Of a DNA stretch of 55,007 bases, positions 38,232-46,155 are shown one piece after another. The stretch lies in NCBI GenBank assembly GCA_041574955.1, contig JBFGNS010000007.1, positions 1 to 55,007 of the forward strand, given 5' to 3'. Position 1 is the stretch's first letter. Each line of letters starts with the position of its first letter. Below the pieces are notes generated by a model. The model was not told the DNA's origin. It did not search any database and saw nothing but the letters and a program-made list of their open reading frames with translations. Source of the stretch: CALZJC01 sp041574955. GTDB lineage: Bacteria; Acidobacteriota; Thermoanaerobaculia; Multivoradales; JAHEKO01. Both the position numbers and the translations under genes were made by a program.

Positions 38232-39662
38232 GTGCCGTGGGACCCGCATGTGCTCTGGGTCGCCGGCCTGGCGGCGACGGCCGGCCTGGCGGCGGGCGCC
38301 GGTCTGTCCTGGCTGGGCGCCGGCCGCGCGCGGCGCCGGCTGGAGGAAGAGCTCCGCGCCGGCGAGCGCCAGCTCGAGGAGCGGCTGGAGGCCGAGCGGC
38401 TGGCCGCCGGCGAGCTGCAGGAGAAGCTGGTGCGGCTCAAGGAGGAGGTGGCCGCTCGCGAGGTGCGGCTGCAGGAGGCCGGCGTCCGGGCGAGCGGCGC
38501 CGAGGCCGAGTGCGAGCGGCTGGCGGGCGAGCTCGAGCGGGCCGAGGGCGACCGCGACGCGCGGGCGGCGCGTGCCGACGGACTCGAGCGCGAGCTCGAG
38601 GAGGAGAGTGCCCGGCGCGAGCGGCTCGAGTCGGAGCTGGCCGAGGCCGGCGAGCGGGCGGAGGCGCTCGGCTCCGAACTCGACGCGGGGCGCCGGCAGA
38701 GCGAGGAGCTCGAGGCCGCGCTCGACGGCGAACGTCGCCGAGTCGAGGAGCTCGCCGGTGAGCGCGACGCGGCCCGGCGGGACCTCGAGGAGGCTGGCGA
38801 GGAGCTGGCCGGCCTGCGGGAAGAGCTGGCCGCCGCCGCGCGGCTGGCCGACGAGCGGGCCGAGGAGCTGGCCGCCGCCGGTCGCCGGGCGGAGGAGCTC
38901 GCCGGCGAGCTGGCCGGCTCGCGCGAGGCCGAGAGCTCGCTCGGCGAGGAGCTGGAATCGCTGCGTCGGGAGCACGATCGCGCAGCGGCCGCGCGCGACG
39001 AGCAGGCCGCGGCCCGGCGCGAGCTGGAAGCCACGCTGGAAAGCGAGATGGCCGCGCGCGAAGAGGAGCACCGCCGGCACGACGAGCTGGCCGCGCAGCT
39101 CGAGGAGCGCGACGCGCGGCTCGAGACAGGGGTCGCCGACCTCGAGCGGGCGCGCGCCGAGCTCGACCAGGCGCGCGCCGAGCTCGCCGCGGCCGCCGAC
39201 CAGAACTGCGAGCTCGAGCAGCGCCTGGCGGCGGCGGACAGCCACGCCGGCGAGCAGCGCCGCGCGCTCGAGAAGCGCGACGCCCGGCTGGCCGAGCGCG
39301 ACAGCGAGCTCGAGGCGGCAGCCGCTCGCCGTGCCGAGCTCGAGCAGGAGCTCGCCTCCTCCCGCCGCTCCTCGGAGCAGCTCCAGGCGCGGCTGACCGC
39401 CGAGCGCGAGGAGCTCGCCGCCCGGCTGGTCGAGCTCGAGGCCGAGCTCGAGGCCGTCCGTGAGCGCGGCGCCGAAGCGGCGCGTGAGCTCGAAGGCCGG
39501 CTGGAAGCCGAGCGCGCCGCCCGGCAAGAGGCCGAGCAGGATCTCGATGCCGCCCGCCGACGGATCGCCGAGCTCGAGCCGCCTCCACGGCGCGAGCCCG
39601 CGGGCGACGAAGCCGTGGGACGGATTCGCGACGACGATCCGCGCTTCATCACTTTCAAGTAG
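38232..39662 (+). CDS. Membrane-anchored long coiled-coil protein
   Basis: 476 aa, GTG start. One N-terminal helix (about 8-28, VLWVAGLAATAGLAAGAG) is followed by about 420 residues made almost wholly of Glu, Ala, Arg, Leu, Gln and Asp in heptad spacing, an uninterrupted coiled coil. A non-helical C-terminal end finishes DDPRFITFK. There are no catalytic motifs. It could be a cell-envelope spacer, a scaffold or a polar/division factor. The topology, with the rod inside or outside, depends on whether the N-terminal helix is cleaved. It is encoded 3 bp after the DUF2147 gene. The extreme composition means database similarity will be unspecific. Confidence 0.8.
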   Translation: MPWDPHVLWVAGLAATAGLAAGAGLSWLGAGRARRRLEEELRAGERQLEERLEAERLAAGELQEKLVRLKEEVAAREVRLQEAGVRASGAEAECERLAGELERAEGDRDARAARADGLERELEEESARRERLESELAEAGERAEALGSELDAGRRQSEELEAALDGERRRVEELAGERDAARRDLEEAGEELAGLREELAAAARLADERAEELAAAGRRAEELAGELAGSREAESSLGEELESLRREHDRAAAARDEQAAARRELEATLESEMAAREEEHRRHDELAAQLEERDARLETGVADLERARAELDQARAELAAAADQNCELEQRLAAADSHAGEQRRALEKRDARLAERDSELEAAAARRAELEQELASSRRSSEQLQARLTAEREELAARLVELEAELEAVRERGAEAARELEGRLEAERAARQEAEQDLDAARRRIAELEPPPRREPAGDEAVGRIRDDDPRFITFK

Positions 39663-39672
39663 CCTTCGCCCC

Positions 39673-39696
39673 GAGCCGCCCGCCCCGGGCGGGCTC
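39673..39696 (+). terminator. GC-rich hairpin after the coiled-coil gene
   Basis: GAGCCGCCCGCC and GGGCGGGCTC form an imperfect stem 11 bp after the stop codon. No T-run follows, so terminator function is weakly supported. Confidence 0.3.
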
Positions 39697-39767
39697 CCCC
39701 GATCGGCCCCTCAGCTCTCGCCCCCACCGTGCCGCCGACCCGTCTCTGCCGATCCGAGCGCCGCCCG

Positions 39768-41351
39768 GTGAGCCGCGCGGCGCGGCTGGCCGGCGGGGTG
39801 CTGGTGGCTGCTTTGCTCGGCTGCCAGCCCGCGCCGCCGGTCCCGGACGGCGAACCGACCCTGGCGCTGGTGATCGTCGTCGACCAGTTCCGGGCCGACT
39901 ACCTCGAGCGGTTCGACGCGCTGTTCACCGGCGGCCTGCGCCGGCTCGTCGACGAAGGCGCGGTGTTCACCGACGCCCACCACCGCCACGCGGTGACCCA
40001 CACCGCGCCCGGCCACGCCAGCCTGGTGACCGGCTGCCACCCTCGGCGCCACGGCATCATCTCCAACTACTGGATCGACCCCGGCGAGCGGCGGCGGGTC
40101 TACTCGGTGGGCGACCGGCGCCACGGCGTCTCGCCGGCGCGGCTGCTGGTGCCGACGCTCGGCGACTGGCTCGAGGAGCGCGGGCGGCGCTCGAAGGTCT
40201 TCGCGCTGAGCGGCAAGGACCGCTCGGCGGTGCTGCTCGGCGGCTTCGCGGCCGACGGTGCCTACTGGTACGACGGCGGCGAGTGGGAGAGCTCGTCGTA
40301 CTACCGCCGCCGCCGGCCGGGGTGGCTCGACGAGTTCAACGGCGAGGGCGCTCTCGCCGACCGCTTCGCCACCGCCTGGCGGCCGCGGCCGTTGCCGCCC
40401 GAGGCGGTGGCCGCGGCCGGCGTCGAGGAGGTCGACCTCGGTCCTCACCGGCCGGGCCTGCCGCTGGTCTTCGGTGGGTTCTCGGTGACCGCCGACGAGG
40501 GTTTCTTCGACCAGCTCCCCTACTCGCCCTGGATGGACGAGTCGATGACCCGGCTGGCCGAGCGGCTGATCGTCGAGGAGGGCCTCGGTCTCGACCGCTG
40601 GCCGGACCTGCTGGCGCTCGGCTACTCGGCGCTCGACTACGTCGGGCACCGCTACGGCCCGCACAGCCGCGAGGTGATGGAGATGGTGCTCGAGCTGGAC
40701 GCCCGGCTCGGCGAGCTGCTGGGCTTCGTCGAGCGCCGGCTCGGACCGGGCAAGGTGGTGGTGGCGCTCAGCGCGGACCACGGCGTCGCTCCGGTGCCCG
40801 AGCTGGGGCACGGCGGGCGGCGGATGACCGCCGAGGACGCGTTGTGCTTCCAGACCGCCAACCGCCGGCTGGCCGAGGAGCTCGGCGAGGCGCAGTGGCT
40901 GCTCGACGGACCGTTCGTCAACCCGGCGGCTCTCGCCGCCACCGGCGTCGAGCGTGAGATAGCGGAGCGGGCCGCCGCCGGGCTGCTGGCCGCCTGCCCC
41001 GGGGTCGAGCGGATCTGGCGCCGCGGCGAGCTGACGGCGGCGGAGCCGCCGCCGGGCGCCGGCGAGGCGTTCTACTGGAACTTCCACCCGGCGCGCAGCC
41101 CCGATCTCGAGCCGCAGTTCGAGCCGTACTTCACGCCCACCGTGTCGTCCGCGGCGACCCACGGCAGCGCCTATCCGTACGACTCCCACGTGCCGCTCGT
41201 CTTTCTGGCGCCGGGCCTCACGCCGAGGCGCGACGGCGCGCCCGCGGCGACCGTCGACCTGGCGCCGACCGTGGCGGCGCTGCTCGGGCTGGCGCCGCCG
41301 GAAGGTCTCGACGGCGTCGACCTCGGGCCCCGACTGAGGAGGGCACCATGA
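39768..41351 (+). CDS. PafA-like alkaline phosphatase / type I phosphodiesterase lipoprotein
   Basis: 527 aa from GTG 39768, chosen because it gives a short lipoprotein signal (lipobox LLGC); GTG 39729 is the longest alternative. Alkaline-phosphatase superfamily motifs: VIVVDQFRADYLERF (metal Asp), AVTHTAPGHASLVTG with the Thr nucleophile in the THTxPGHA context of PafA-type enzymes, RRHGIISNYW, ALGYSALDYVGHRYGP (metal Asp/His), ALSADHGVAPVPE (Asp-His) and ATHGSAYPYDSHVPLVF (last His). Zn-dependent hydrolysis of phosphate mono- or diesters in the periplasm is expected. The stop overlaps the next ATG by 4 bp (ATGA). Confidence 0.9.
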   Translation: MSRAARLAGGVLVAALLGCQPAPPVPDGEPTLALVIVVDQFRADYLERFDALFTGGLRRLVDEGAVFTDAHHRHAVTHTAPGHASLVTGCHPRRHGIISNYWIDPGERRRVYSVGDRRHGVSPARLLVPTLGDWLEERGRRSKVFALSGKDRSAVLLGGFAADGAYWYDGGEWESSSYYRRRRPGWLDEFNGEGALADRFATAWRPRPLPPEAVAAAGVEEVDLGPHRPGLPLVFGGFSVTADEGFFDQLPYSPWMDESMTRLAERLIVEEGLGLDRWPDLLALGYSALDYVGHRYGPHSREVMEMVLELDARLGELLGFVERRLGPGKVVVALSADHGVAPVPELGHGGRRMTAEDALCFQTANRRLAEELGEAQWLLDGPFVNPAALAATGVEREIAERAAAGLLAACPGVERIWRRGELTAAEPPPGAGEAFYWNFHPARSPDLEPQFEPYFTPTVSSAATHGSAYPYDSHVPLVFLAPGLTPRRDGAPAATVDLAPTVAALLGLAPPEGLDGVDLGPRLRRAP

Positions 41352-41824
41352 GAGAAGCGATCCGCACCGGCGTCAGCTTCGGCCTCACCTCGGGCGTGCT
41401 CACCACGCTCGGCCTGATCGTAGGTCTGTACGCCGGTACCCGCTCCCGGCTGGCGGTGATCGGCGGCATCTTCACCATCGCCGTCGCCGACGCGCTGTCC
41501 GACGCCCTCGGCATGCACGTCCACGAGGAGGCGGAAAACCAGCACACGCCGGCGCAGATCTGGACCGCCTCGGGCGCCACCTTCGTCGCCAAGCTGGTGA
41601 CCAGTCTGAGCTTCCTGGTGCCGCTGTTCCTGCTCGAGCTGCCGACCGCGATCCTGGCCTCGGCGGCATGGGGCTTCGCCCTGCTGGCCTGGCTCAGCTA
41701 CCGGCTGGCGGTGAGCCAGGGCGAACGGCCGTGGAAGGCGATCGTCGAGCACCTGACGGTCGGGGCGGCCATCGTGGCGATCACCCACTTCGTCGGTGCG
41801 TGGATCGCCCGCACCTTCAACTGA
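41348..41824 (+). CDS. VIT1/CCC1-like small membrane protein
   Basis: 158 aa with about five hydrophobic helices. The N-terminal part, GVSFGLTSGVLTTLGLIVGL followed by GGIFTIAVADALSDALGMHVHEE, matches the first helices of VIT1/CCC1 iron/manganese transporters. The cytosolic metal-binding Glu-rich domain is absent, so this is a short form. It is coupled to the PafA-like gene by ATGA. The stop lies one base from the stop of the convergent kinase gene. The transported ion is not known. Confidence 0.75.
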   Translation: MREAIRTGVSFGLTSGVLTTLGLIVGLYAGTRSRLAVIGGIFTIAVADALSDALGMHVHEEAENQHTPAQIWTASGATFVAKLVTSLSFLVPLFLLELPTAILASAAWGFALLAWLSYRLAVSQGERPWKAIVEHLTVGAAIVAITHFVGAWIARTFN

Positions 41825-41825
41825 G

Positions 41826-43754
41826 CTAGCGCGTCAGGCGGTTGATGCGGCGCTTGGCGTCGTCGAAGTGGCGCGACGAGTCGGGCACTTTCTGGTAGGC
41901 CAGGACGGCCTCGTCCTTGCGGTCGAGCTTGCGGTCCAGGATCTGGCCGGCCTTCCACCAGGCGTCGTAGCCGGTTCTCGGGAACCGCTCGCCGAGCTGG
42001 GAGAAGGCGGCGGCCGCCAGCTCGAAAGCCTTCTCCTCCTCGCACAGCGTGCCCAGCTCCCACAGCGCGCGCTCGGACTGGGCGGCTCGCGGGTAGCGAG
42101 CGGTCAGATCGCGGTAGGTGAGGAGCGCTGCCGGTACCCGTCCGAGCTGCGGGTCGGTGGCGGTCGACTTGAGCTCCAGCTCGATCTCCGCCCTGGCGGC
42201 CAGCGCCGCCGGCGCCTGGTTGGAGGCCGGGAAGCCGTCGGCCACTGCCTGGTACAGGTCGCGCGCCGCCGTCAGCGAGTCGCGGTCGCCCGCGGCGTGC
42301 ACCAGCCGGGCGTGCTCGAACGCCGCTTCGGCGGCGCGCGGGCTGTCGGGGAAGCGGCTGCCGATCTCGACCAGCGTGGCCAGCGCCTGCTCGGTACGCC
42401 CCTCCTCGCGATGCACCAGCGCGGTCAGCCAGTAGGCCTCGGGCAGCAGGTTGCTGTCGGGGTGGTCGGCGACGAACCGCTCGAGGTCGGCGAGCGCCGG
42501 CCCGAACAGCCCGGCGGCGAACTTGTCGCTCGCGACCCGGAGGTCTTCGCGCTCGACCTCGGCGACGGCAGGCTCCGGGGTGGCCGCCGGCCTGGCGGCC
42601 GCCGGCGCCGGCCGTGCCGGCGGCTGGCGCGGGGTGGCGGCGGCCGGGGGCGGCGCCGGCGCGGGCTCTTGCTCTTCTGCGGCCTCCGCGGCTGCGGGTT
42701 CCGGCGCCGGCTCCTCGCGGCCGGCCGCCGGTTCGAGGGCGGCGATCTCGGTTTCGCCGGCGCGAGGCGCGGCGGTCGACGGCGCGTCGCGCCCGAGCAC
42801 CAGGTAGGCGGCGCCGGCTCCCAGCACCACCAGCACCGCCACGGCGGCCAGCACCAGCCGCCGCTTGCGGCCGCGCAGCACCGAGCGCGTCGAGTGCAGC
42901 AGGATCTTGGAGGTGCCGCGCGAGATCCCGCGCAGCTCGTCGACCAGCCCGAGCCGCAGCCGGTCCTCCAGCCGGTCGAGGTCGGCGAGCAGGCGGCCGA
43001 CCGTCGGGTAGCGGGCGGCCGGGTCGGTCTCGAGACACCGGAGCACCACCGGGTCGATGTCGGGCGGTATCTCGCTGTTGAGCTGGCTGGGCAGGCTGAA
43101 GCGGCCGACCGGCACCCGCCCGGTGAGCATCTCGTACAGCGTCACCCCGACCGCGTAGATGTCGGCGCGGTGGTCGGCGCCGGCCATGTCGGCGGCCTGC
43201 TCGGGGGCCATGTAGTGCAGTGTGCCGAGCGACAGCTCGGCGGTCGACAGCGTCCCCTGCTGGCGCGAGATGGTCTCCACCCGGCTGATCCCGAAGTCCG
43301 CCAGCTTGACCACCGACAGGTCCTCGGACACCAGCACGTTGCGCGGGTTGAGATCGCGGTGGACGATGTTCTGGCGGTGCGCCGCCTCCAGCCCGCGGCA
43401 GATGCCGCGCGCCACCGAGAACACCTCGTGCAGCGACAGCCGCCGCTGGCGCATGACGGCGTCGAGCGAGGTGCCGGGCACGTACTCCATGACGAAGTAG
43501 GGCAGCTCGTTCTCGCTTCCCTGGCCGAGGATCTTGACCACGTTGCGGTGGTCGAGCAGCGACACCGCCTTGACCTCGCGCTCGAACCGCTCGACCCGGG
43601 TGGCGTCCTCGGCAAAGCGGCGCGGCAGCACCTTGATCGCCACCAGCCTGTTGGCCGCCGGCTCGACCGCCTTGTAGACCTGTCCCATGGCGCCCTGGCC
43701 GAGGACGCCGAGCACTTCGTAGGGGCCGATCGTGCGCGGGTGGTCAGCGGTCAT
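41826..43754 (-). CDS. Membrane Ser/Thr protein kinase with extracytoplasmic TPR/BamD-like domain
   Basis: 642 aa. Kinase domain 8-270: glycine loop GQGAMGQVY (19-27), Lys41 (VAIK), catalytic loop HRDLNPRN (Asp134, Asn139), DFG (Asp153), activation segment LSLGTLHYMAPEQ. The catalytic-loop Lys of the usual HRDLKPxN is replaced by Asn, which may lower activity. A single membrane helix lies at about 300-320, followed by a Pro/Ala/Glu-rich linker (about 325-420) and a C-terminal TPR-like helical domain (about 430-640, units such as YLTALVHREEGRTEQALATL and LTYRDLTARYPRAAQSERAL) resembling YfiO/BamD-type repeats. It overlaps the MscS-FHA gene by 11 bp. The FHA domain of that channel is the obvious candidate binder of phosphothreonine made by this kinase. 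Confidence 0.92.
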   Translation of the reverse strand: MTADHPRTIGPYEVLGVLGQGAMGQVYKAVEPAANRLVAIKVLPRRFAEDATRVERFEREVKAVSLLDHRNVVKILGQGSENELPYFVMEYVPGTSLDAVMRQRRLSLHEVFSVARGICRGLEAAHRQNIVHRDLNPRNVLVSEDLSVVKLADFGISRVETISRQQGTLSTAELSLGTLHYMAPEQAADMAGADHRADIYAVGVTLYEMLTGRVPVGRFSLPSQLNSEIPPDIDPVVLRCLETDPAARYPTVGRLLADLDRLEDRLRLGLVDELRGISRGTSKILLHSTRSVLRGRKRRLVLAAVAVLVVLGAGAAYLVLGRDAPSTAAPRAGETEIAALEPAAGREEPAPEPAAAEAAEEQEPAPAPPPAAATPRQPPARPAPAAARPAATPEPAVAEVEREDLRVASDKFAAGLFGPALADLERFVADHPDSNLLPEAYWLTALVHREEGRTEQALATLVEIGSRFPDSPRAAEAAFEHARLVHAAGDRDSLTAARDLYQAVADGFPASNQAPAALAARAEIELELKSTATDPQLGRVPAALLTYRDLTARYPRAAQSERALWELGTLCEEEKAFELAAAAFSQLGERFPRTGYDAWWKAGQILDRKLDRKDEAVLAYQKVPDSSRHFDDAKRRINRLTR

Positions 43755-45054
43755 CGATTTCGAAGGCGATGACCGTATCACCCACCTCGATGCGGTCGAA
43801 GTCGCGCAGCACACGGCTGGTGACCGGCTCACCGTTGACCCGGGTGCCGTTGTGGCTGTCGAGGTCGGACAGCACGTAGGCGCCGTCGGCCCACTCGATC
43901 TTGAAGTGCTCCTTGCTCGCCTGCAGCTCGGTCAGGCTCAGGTCGCAGGCACCCGAGCGGCCGGCGGTGACCGGCTCGCCGAAGACGCGGCACGAGCGCC
44001 CGCGATCCTGGCCGCGCGCCACGTACAGCCGCGCCGGATACGGCGCGTCTTCGTCCCTGCGCTCGCCCGCGCGCGGCGCGCGCGCCAGCTGCACGGTGCT
44101 GGCTCGCGGCTCCACCTCGAGGGTGCGGATGGGGAACGGGATGGTGATGTCGCGGCGGCGGAACTCCTCCCAGATCTCGCTCCGCACGTGGCTCAGGATG
44201 CGCGGCTTGTGCGCAATGTCGTCGATCCAGATGCGCAGCTCGTAGACGATCGCGCTGTCGCCGAAGTCGTGCAGGAAGACCGCCGGTGACGGCTTCTCGA
44301 GCACCGTGTCGACGCGCTCGGCGACGTCGAGCAGCGCCTGCTTCACCCGGTAGGGCGGTGTCCGGTAGTGCACGCCGACGTAGACCCGCTCGAGGTGCAG
44401 CGGGTGGGGGTAGAAGTAGTTGAGAATCTGCTCGTCGGCGATCCTGCCGTTTGGGATCACCAGGTTGTCGTTGTCGCGCGTCCTGAGATGGGTGGTGCGC
44501 CAGGTGATGTCCACCACCCGGCCCTCGACGTCGCCGAAGCGGATCCAGTCGTTGATGCGGAACGGCCGGTCGAGACTGATCACGATGCCGGCGAAGAAGT
44601 TGCCCAGGATCGGCTGCAGCGCCAGGCCGAGCACCAGCGAGGTCACCGCGCTGGTCGCCACCAGCGCGGTCATCTCGAGCTCCGGAAAGACCAGCTTGAG
44701 CGTGATCAGCGCCGCCACCAGGTAGACCGCTCCCATGGTCACCAGCGGCAGCATCGGTGGCAGCCGCAGGCCGCGGTGGGTGTGCAGGTGGACGTCGAAG
44801 AAGTACAGCCCGGCGACCCGTAGCACCAGGATGGTGAGGACGAACAGCAGCGTCCAGGTGACGAACCGGTCCAGCTGGTCGACCCGGCCGACGTCGAACA
44901 GGGTGAACAGCTTGAGCCCGGCGGCCAGCGCAGCCACGTGGAGCGGGAACGCCAGCCGCGCGACCAGCCGGAAGCGACGCTTGAGCAGCGTCACCAGCCC
45001 GATGAGGGCGGCGGCGAGGCCGACGGCGGCGGCTGTGGCGAGCGGTGCGTTCAT
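43744..45054 (-). CDS. MscS-type mechanosensitive channel fused to a C-terminal FHA domain
   Basis: 436 aa. Four or so hydrophobic helices (about 7-25, 35-52, 64-86, 103-123) precede the MscS pore region (about 128-165, TSLVLGLALQPILGNFFAGI). The MscS beta domain follows (RINDWIRFGDVEGRVVDITW, NDNLVIPNGRI), then the lower alpha/beta domain to about 315. After a charged linker, residues 341-432 form an FHA domain with the conserved GRS (365-367), SKEH (380-383, the SxxH pattern) and NGTRVNG (402-408). FHA domains bind phosphothreonine peptides. The gene is upstream of and overlaps by 11 bp a Ser/Thr kinase gene, so phosphorylation-dependent control of this channel is a strong inference. No clear Shine-Dalgarno site precedes the ATG. 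Confidence 0.93.
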   Translation of the reverse strand: MNAPLATAAAVGLAAALIGLVTLLKRRFRLVARLAFPLHVAALAAGLKLFTLFDVGRVDQLDRFVTWTLLFVLTILVLRVAGLYFFDVHLHTHRGLRLPPMLPLVTMGAVYLVAALITLKLVFPELEMTALVATSAVTSLVLGLALQPILGNFFAGIVISLDRPFRINDWIRFGDVEGRVVDITWRTTHLRTRDNDNLVIPNGRIADEQILNYFYPHPLHLERVYVGVHYRTPPYRVKQALLDVAERVDTVLEKPSPAVFLHDFGDSAIVYELRIWIDDIAHKPRILSHVRSEIWEEFRRRDITIPFPIRTLEVEPRASTVQLARAPRAGERRDEDAPYPARLYVARGQDRGRSCRVFGEPVTAGRSGACDLSLTELQASKEHFKIEWADGAYVLSDLDSHNGTRVNGEPVTSRVLRDFDRIEVGDTVIAFEIDDR

Positions 45055-45198
45055 CGCGCCAGGAGGGCCGCTCGTCGCGGCCGGGTAGAAAGCGGCTCGA
45101 TGCTAGCGCTCCCGGCGGCGCGGGTTCAATGCCGCGCGCCCGGCGCGTGAGAGGATCGGCGCAGCGCGGCGTGCCCCAGGCGGCGGAGCGCGGCAGAC

Positions 45199-45792
45199 AT
45201 GGCGCCACCCACCCGGTCACCGTCCAGCCAGCAGCCCGCGGCCTCGCCCCCCGCCGGCGGCGCCGCGGCTGCTGCTGCCGGCCACTACCCGTTCCGGCCG
45301 TGGGTGCGCTCCACCTGCCGCCGGGCGATGGTGTGGGGAGTCGGCGTGGTGGCGCTGCTGGGCGGGGTCGCCTGGCTGCTCCGGACCCCGGGCAGCGCGC
45401 CGCTCGGGCGGGCGTTCGGCGTGCTCGCCGGCTACGGGCTGCTGTTCTGGCTCACCCTGCTCAAGGTGTGGTGGACGGCCGGCCGCCCGGCGGTGTCGGT
45501 CGACGGCGAGGGTGTCGCCTACCAGCCGCTCCACACCTTCCGTCCTCGCCGCATCCCCTACGGCACCATCCTGGCCTCGGGTCCGCGCGCCGGCACCCAG
45601 TCGCTCCAGCTCGTGGTGCGCAAGCCCAGCGGCCGCGCCCGCCCGCTGTTCCTCAACCTCGGCGTCATCCGCGGCCGCCACCGCCTGCTCGCCGAGCTCG
45701 ACCGCCACCTCGCCGCCGCCGGCCTCGCCCCCGACCCCCGCTCCCCCCACACCTGGCGCCACCCCGAAGCCGCCGACCTGGTGCTCGAATAG
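45199..45792 (+). CDS. Small membrane protein with PH-like domain
   Basis: 197 aa. A Ser/Pro/Ala-rich N-terminus is followed by two membrane helices (about 45-61 and 70-90). A cytosolic domain (about 95-175) has a beta-strand pattern (VSVDGEGVAYQPLHTFRPRRIPYGTI, LQLVVRKPSGRARPLFLNLG) resembling bacterial PH-like (bPH2/YdbT-type) domains. The identification is by shape only. It is transcribed divergently from the MscS-FHA operon with a 144-bp gap. The following 150 bp (45793-45946) hold no gene I can support. Confidence 0.65.
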   Translation: MAPPTRSPSSQQPAASPPAGGAAAAAAGHYPFRPWVRSTCRRAMVWGVGVVALLGGVAWLLRTPGSAPLGRAFGVLAGYGLLFWLTLLKVWWTAGRPAVSVDGEGVAYQPLHTFRPRRIPYGTILASGPRAGTQSLQLVVRKPSGRARPLFLNLGVIRGRHRLLAELDRHLAAAGLAPDPRSPHTWRHPEAADLVLE

Positions 45793-45946
45793 GCGCCAGA
45801 CCCTCGGGCCTTGGACTCGAAGGCTCGACCACCGGGCCTGTCGACACCGGAGGATCCCGACCCCGGGGAGCCGCCGGGCACGGATCCGCAAGCACCGCGA
45901 ACAGGATGACTCCGCGTCCAGAACGCCTCGGGCGCCGCGGCCGATC

Positions 45947-46141
45947 CCCACCGGAGACCGGCGTCAGAGTCGAGGGGAGAGGGTCCCAGGTAGCTCTCGG
46001 CCAGCGCAGCGCAACACCGCTTGGAGTCCGACACCGACGCCTGCAAACCGAGTGCAGGCGAGCGCCCCACTTCAAAGTCCGACTGCGCGCCAGCCGGTAC
46101 CCTGGGACCCTGTCCCCTCGACTCCGAGCCGGCCGGGCCAG
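45947..46141 (-). repeat. Inverted-repeat element B, copy 2
   Basis: About 195 bp, closely similar on the minus strand to 121-322. Arms at 45967-45992 and 46098-46124 (GAGTCGAGGGGAGAGGGTCC on the left) pair with one mismatch and one unpaired base. Both arms differ from copy 1 but remain complementary. A small inner hairpin, CCTGCA...TGCAGG, is present near 46040-46058. It lies 15 bp from the stop of the FGGY kinase gene. Confidence 0.8.
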
Positions 46142-46155
46142 CAGCTCAACCGCTG

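Noticed and set aside
45793..45946. tRNA or other RNA gene after the PH-like protein
   Set aside because: No T-loop GGTTCGAATCC-like block, acceptor stem pairing or anticodon arm could be found.
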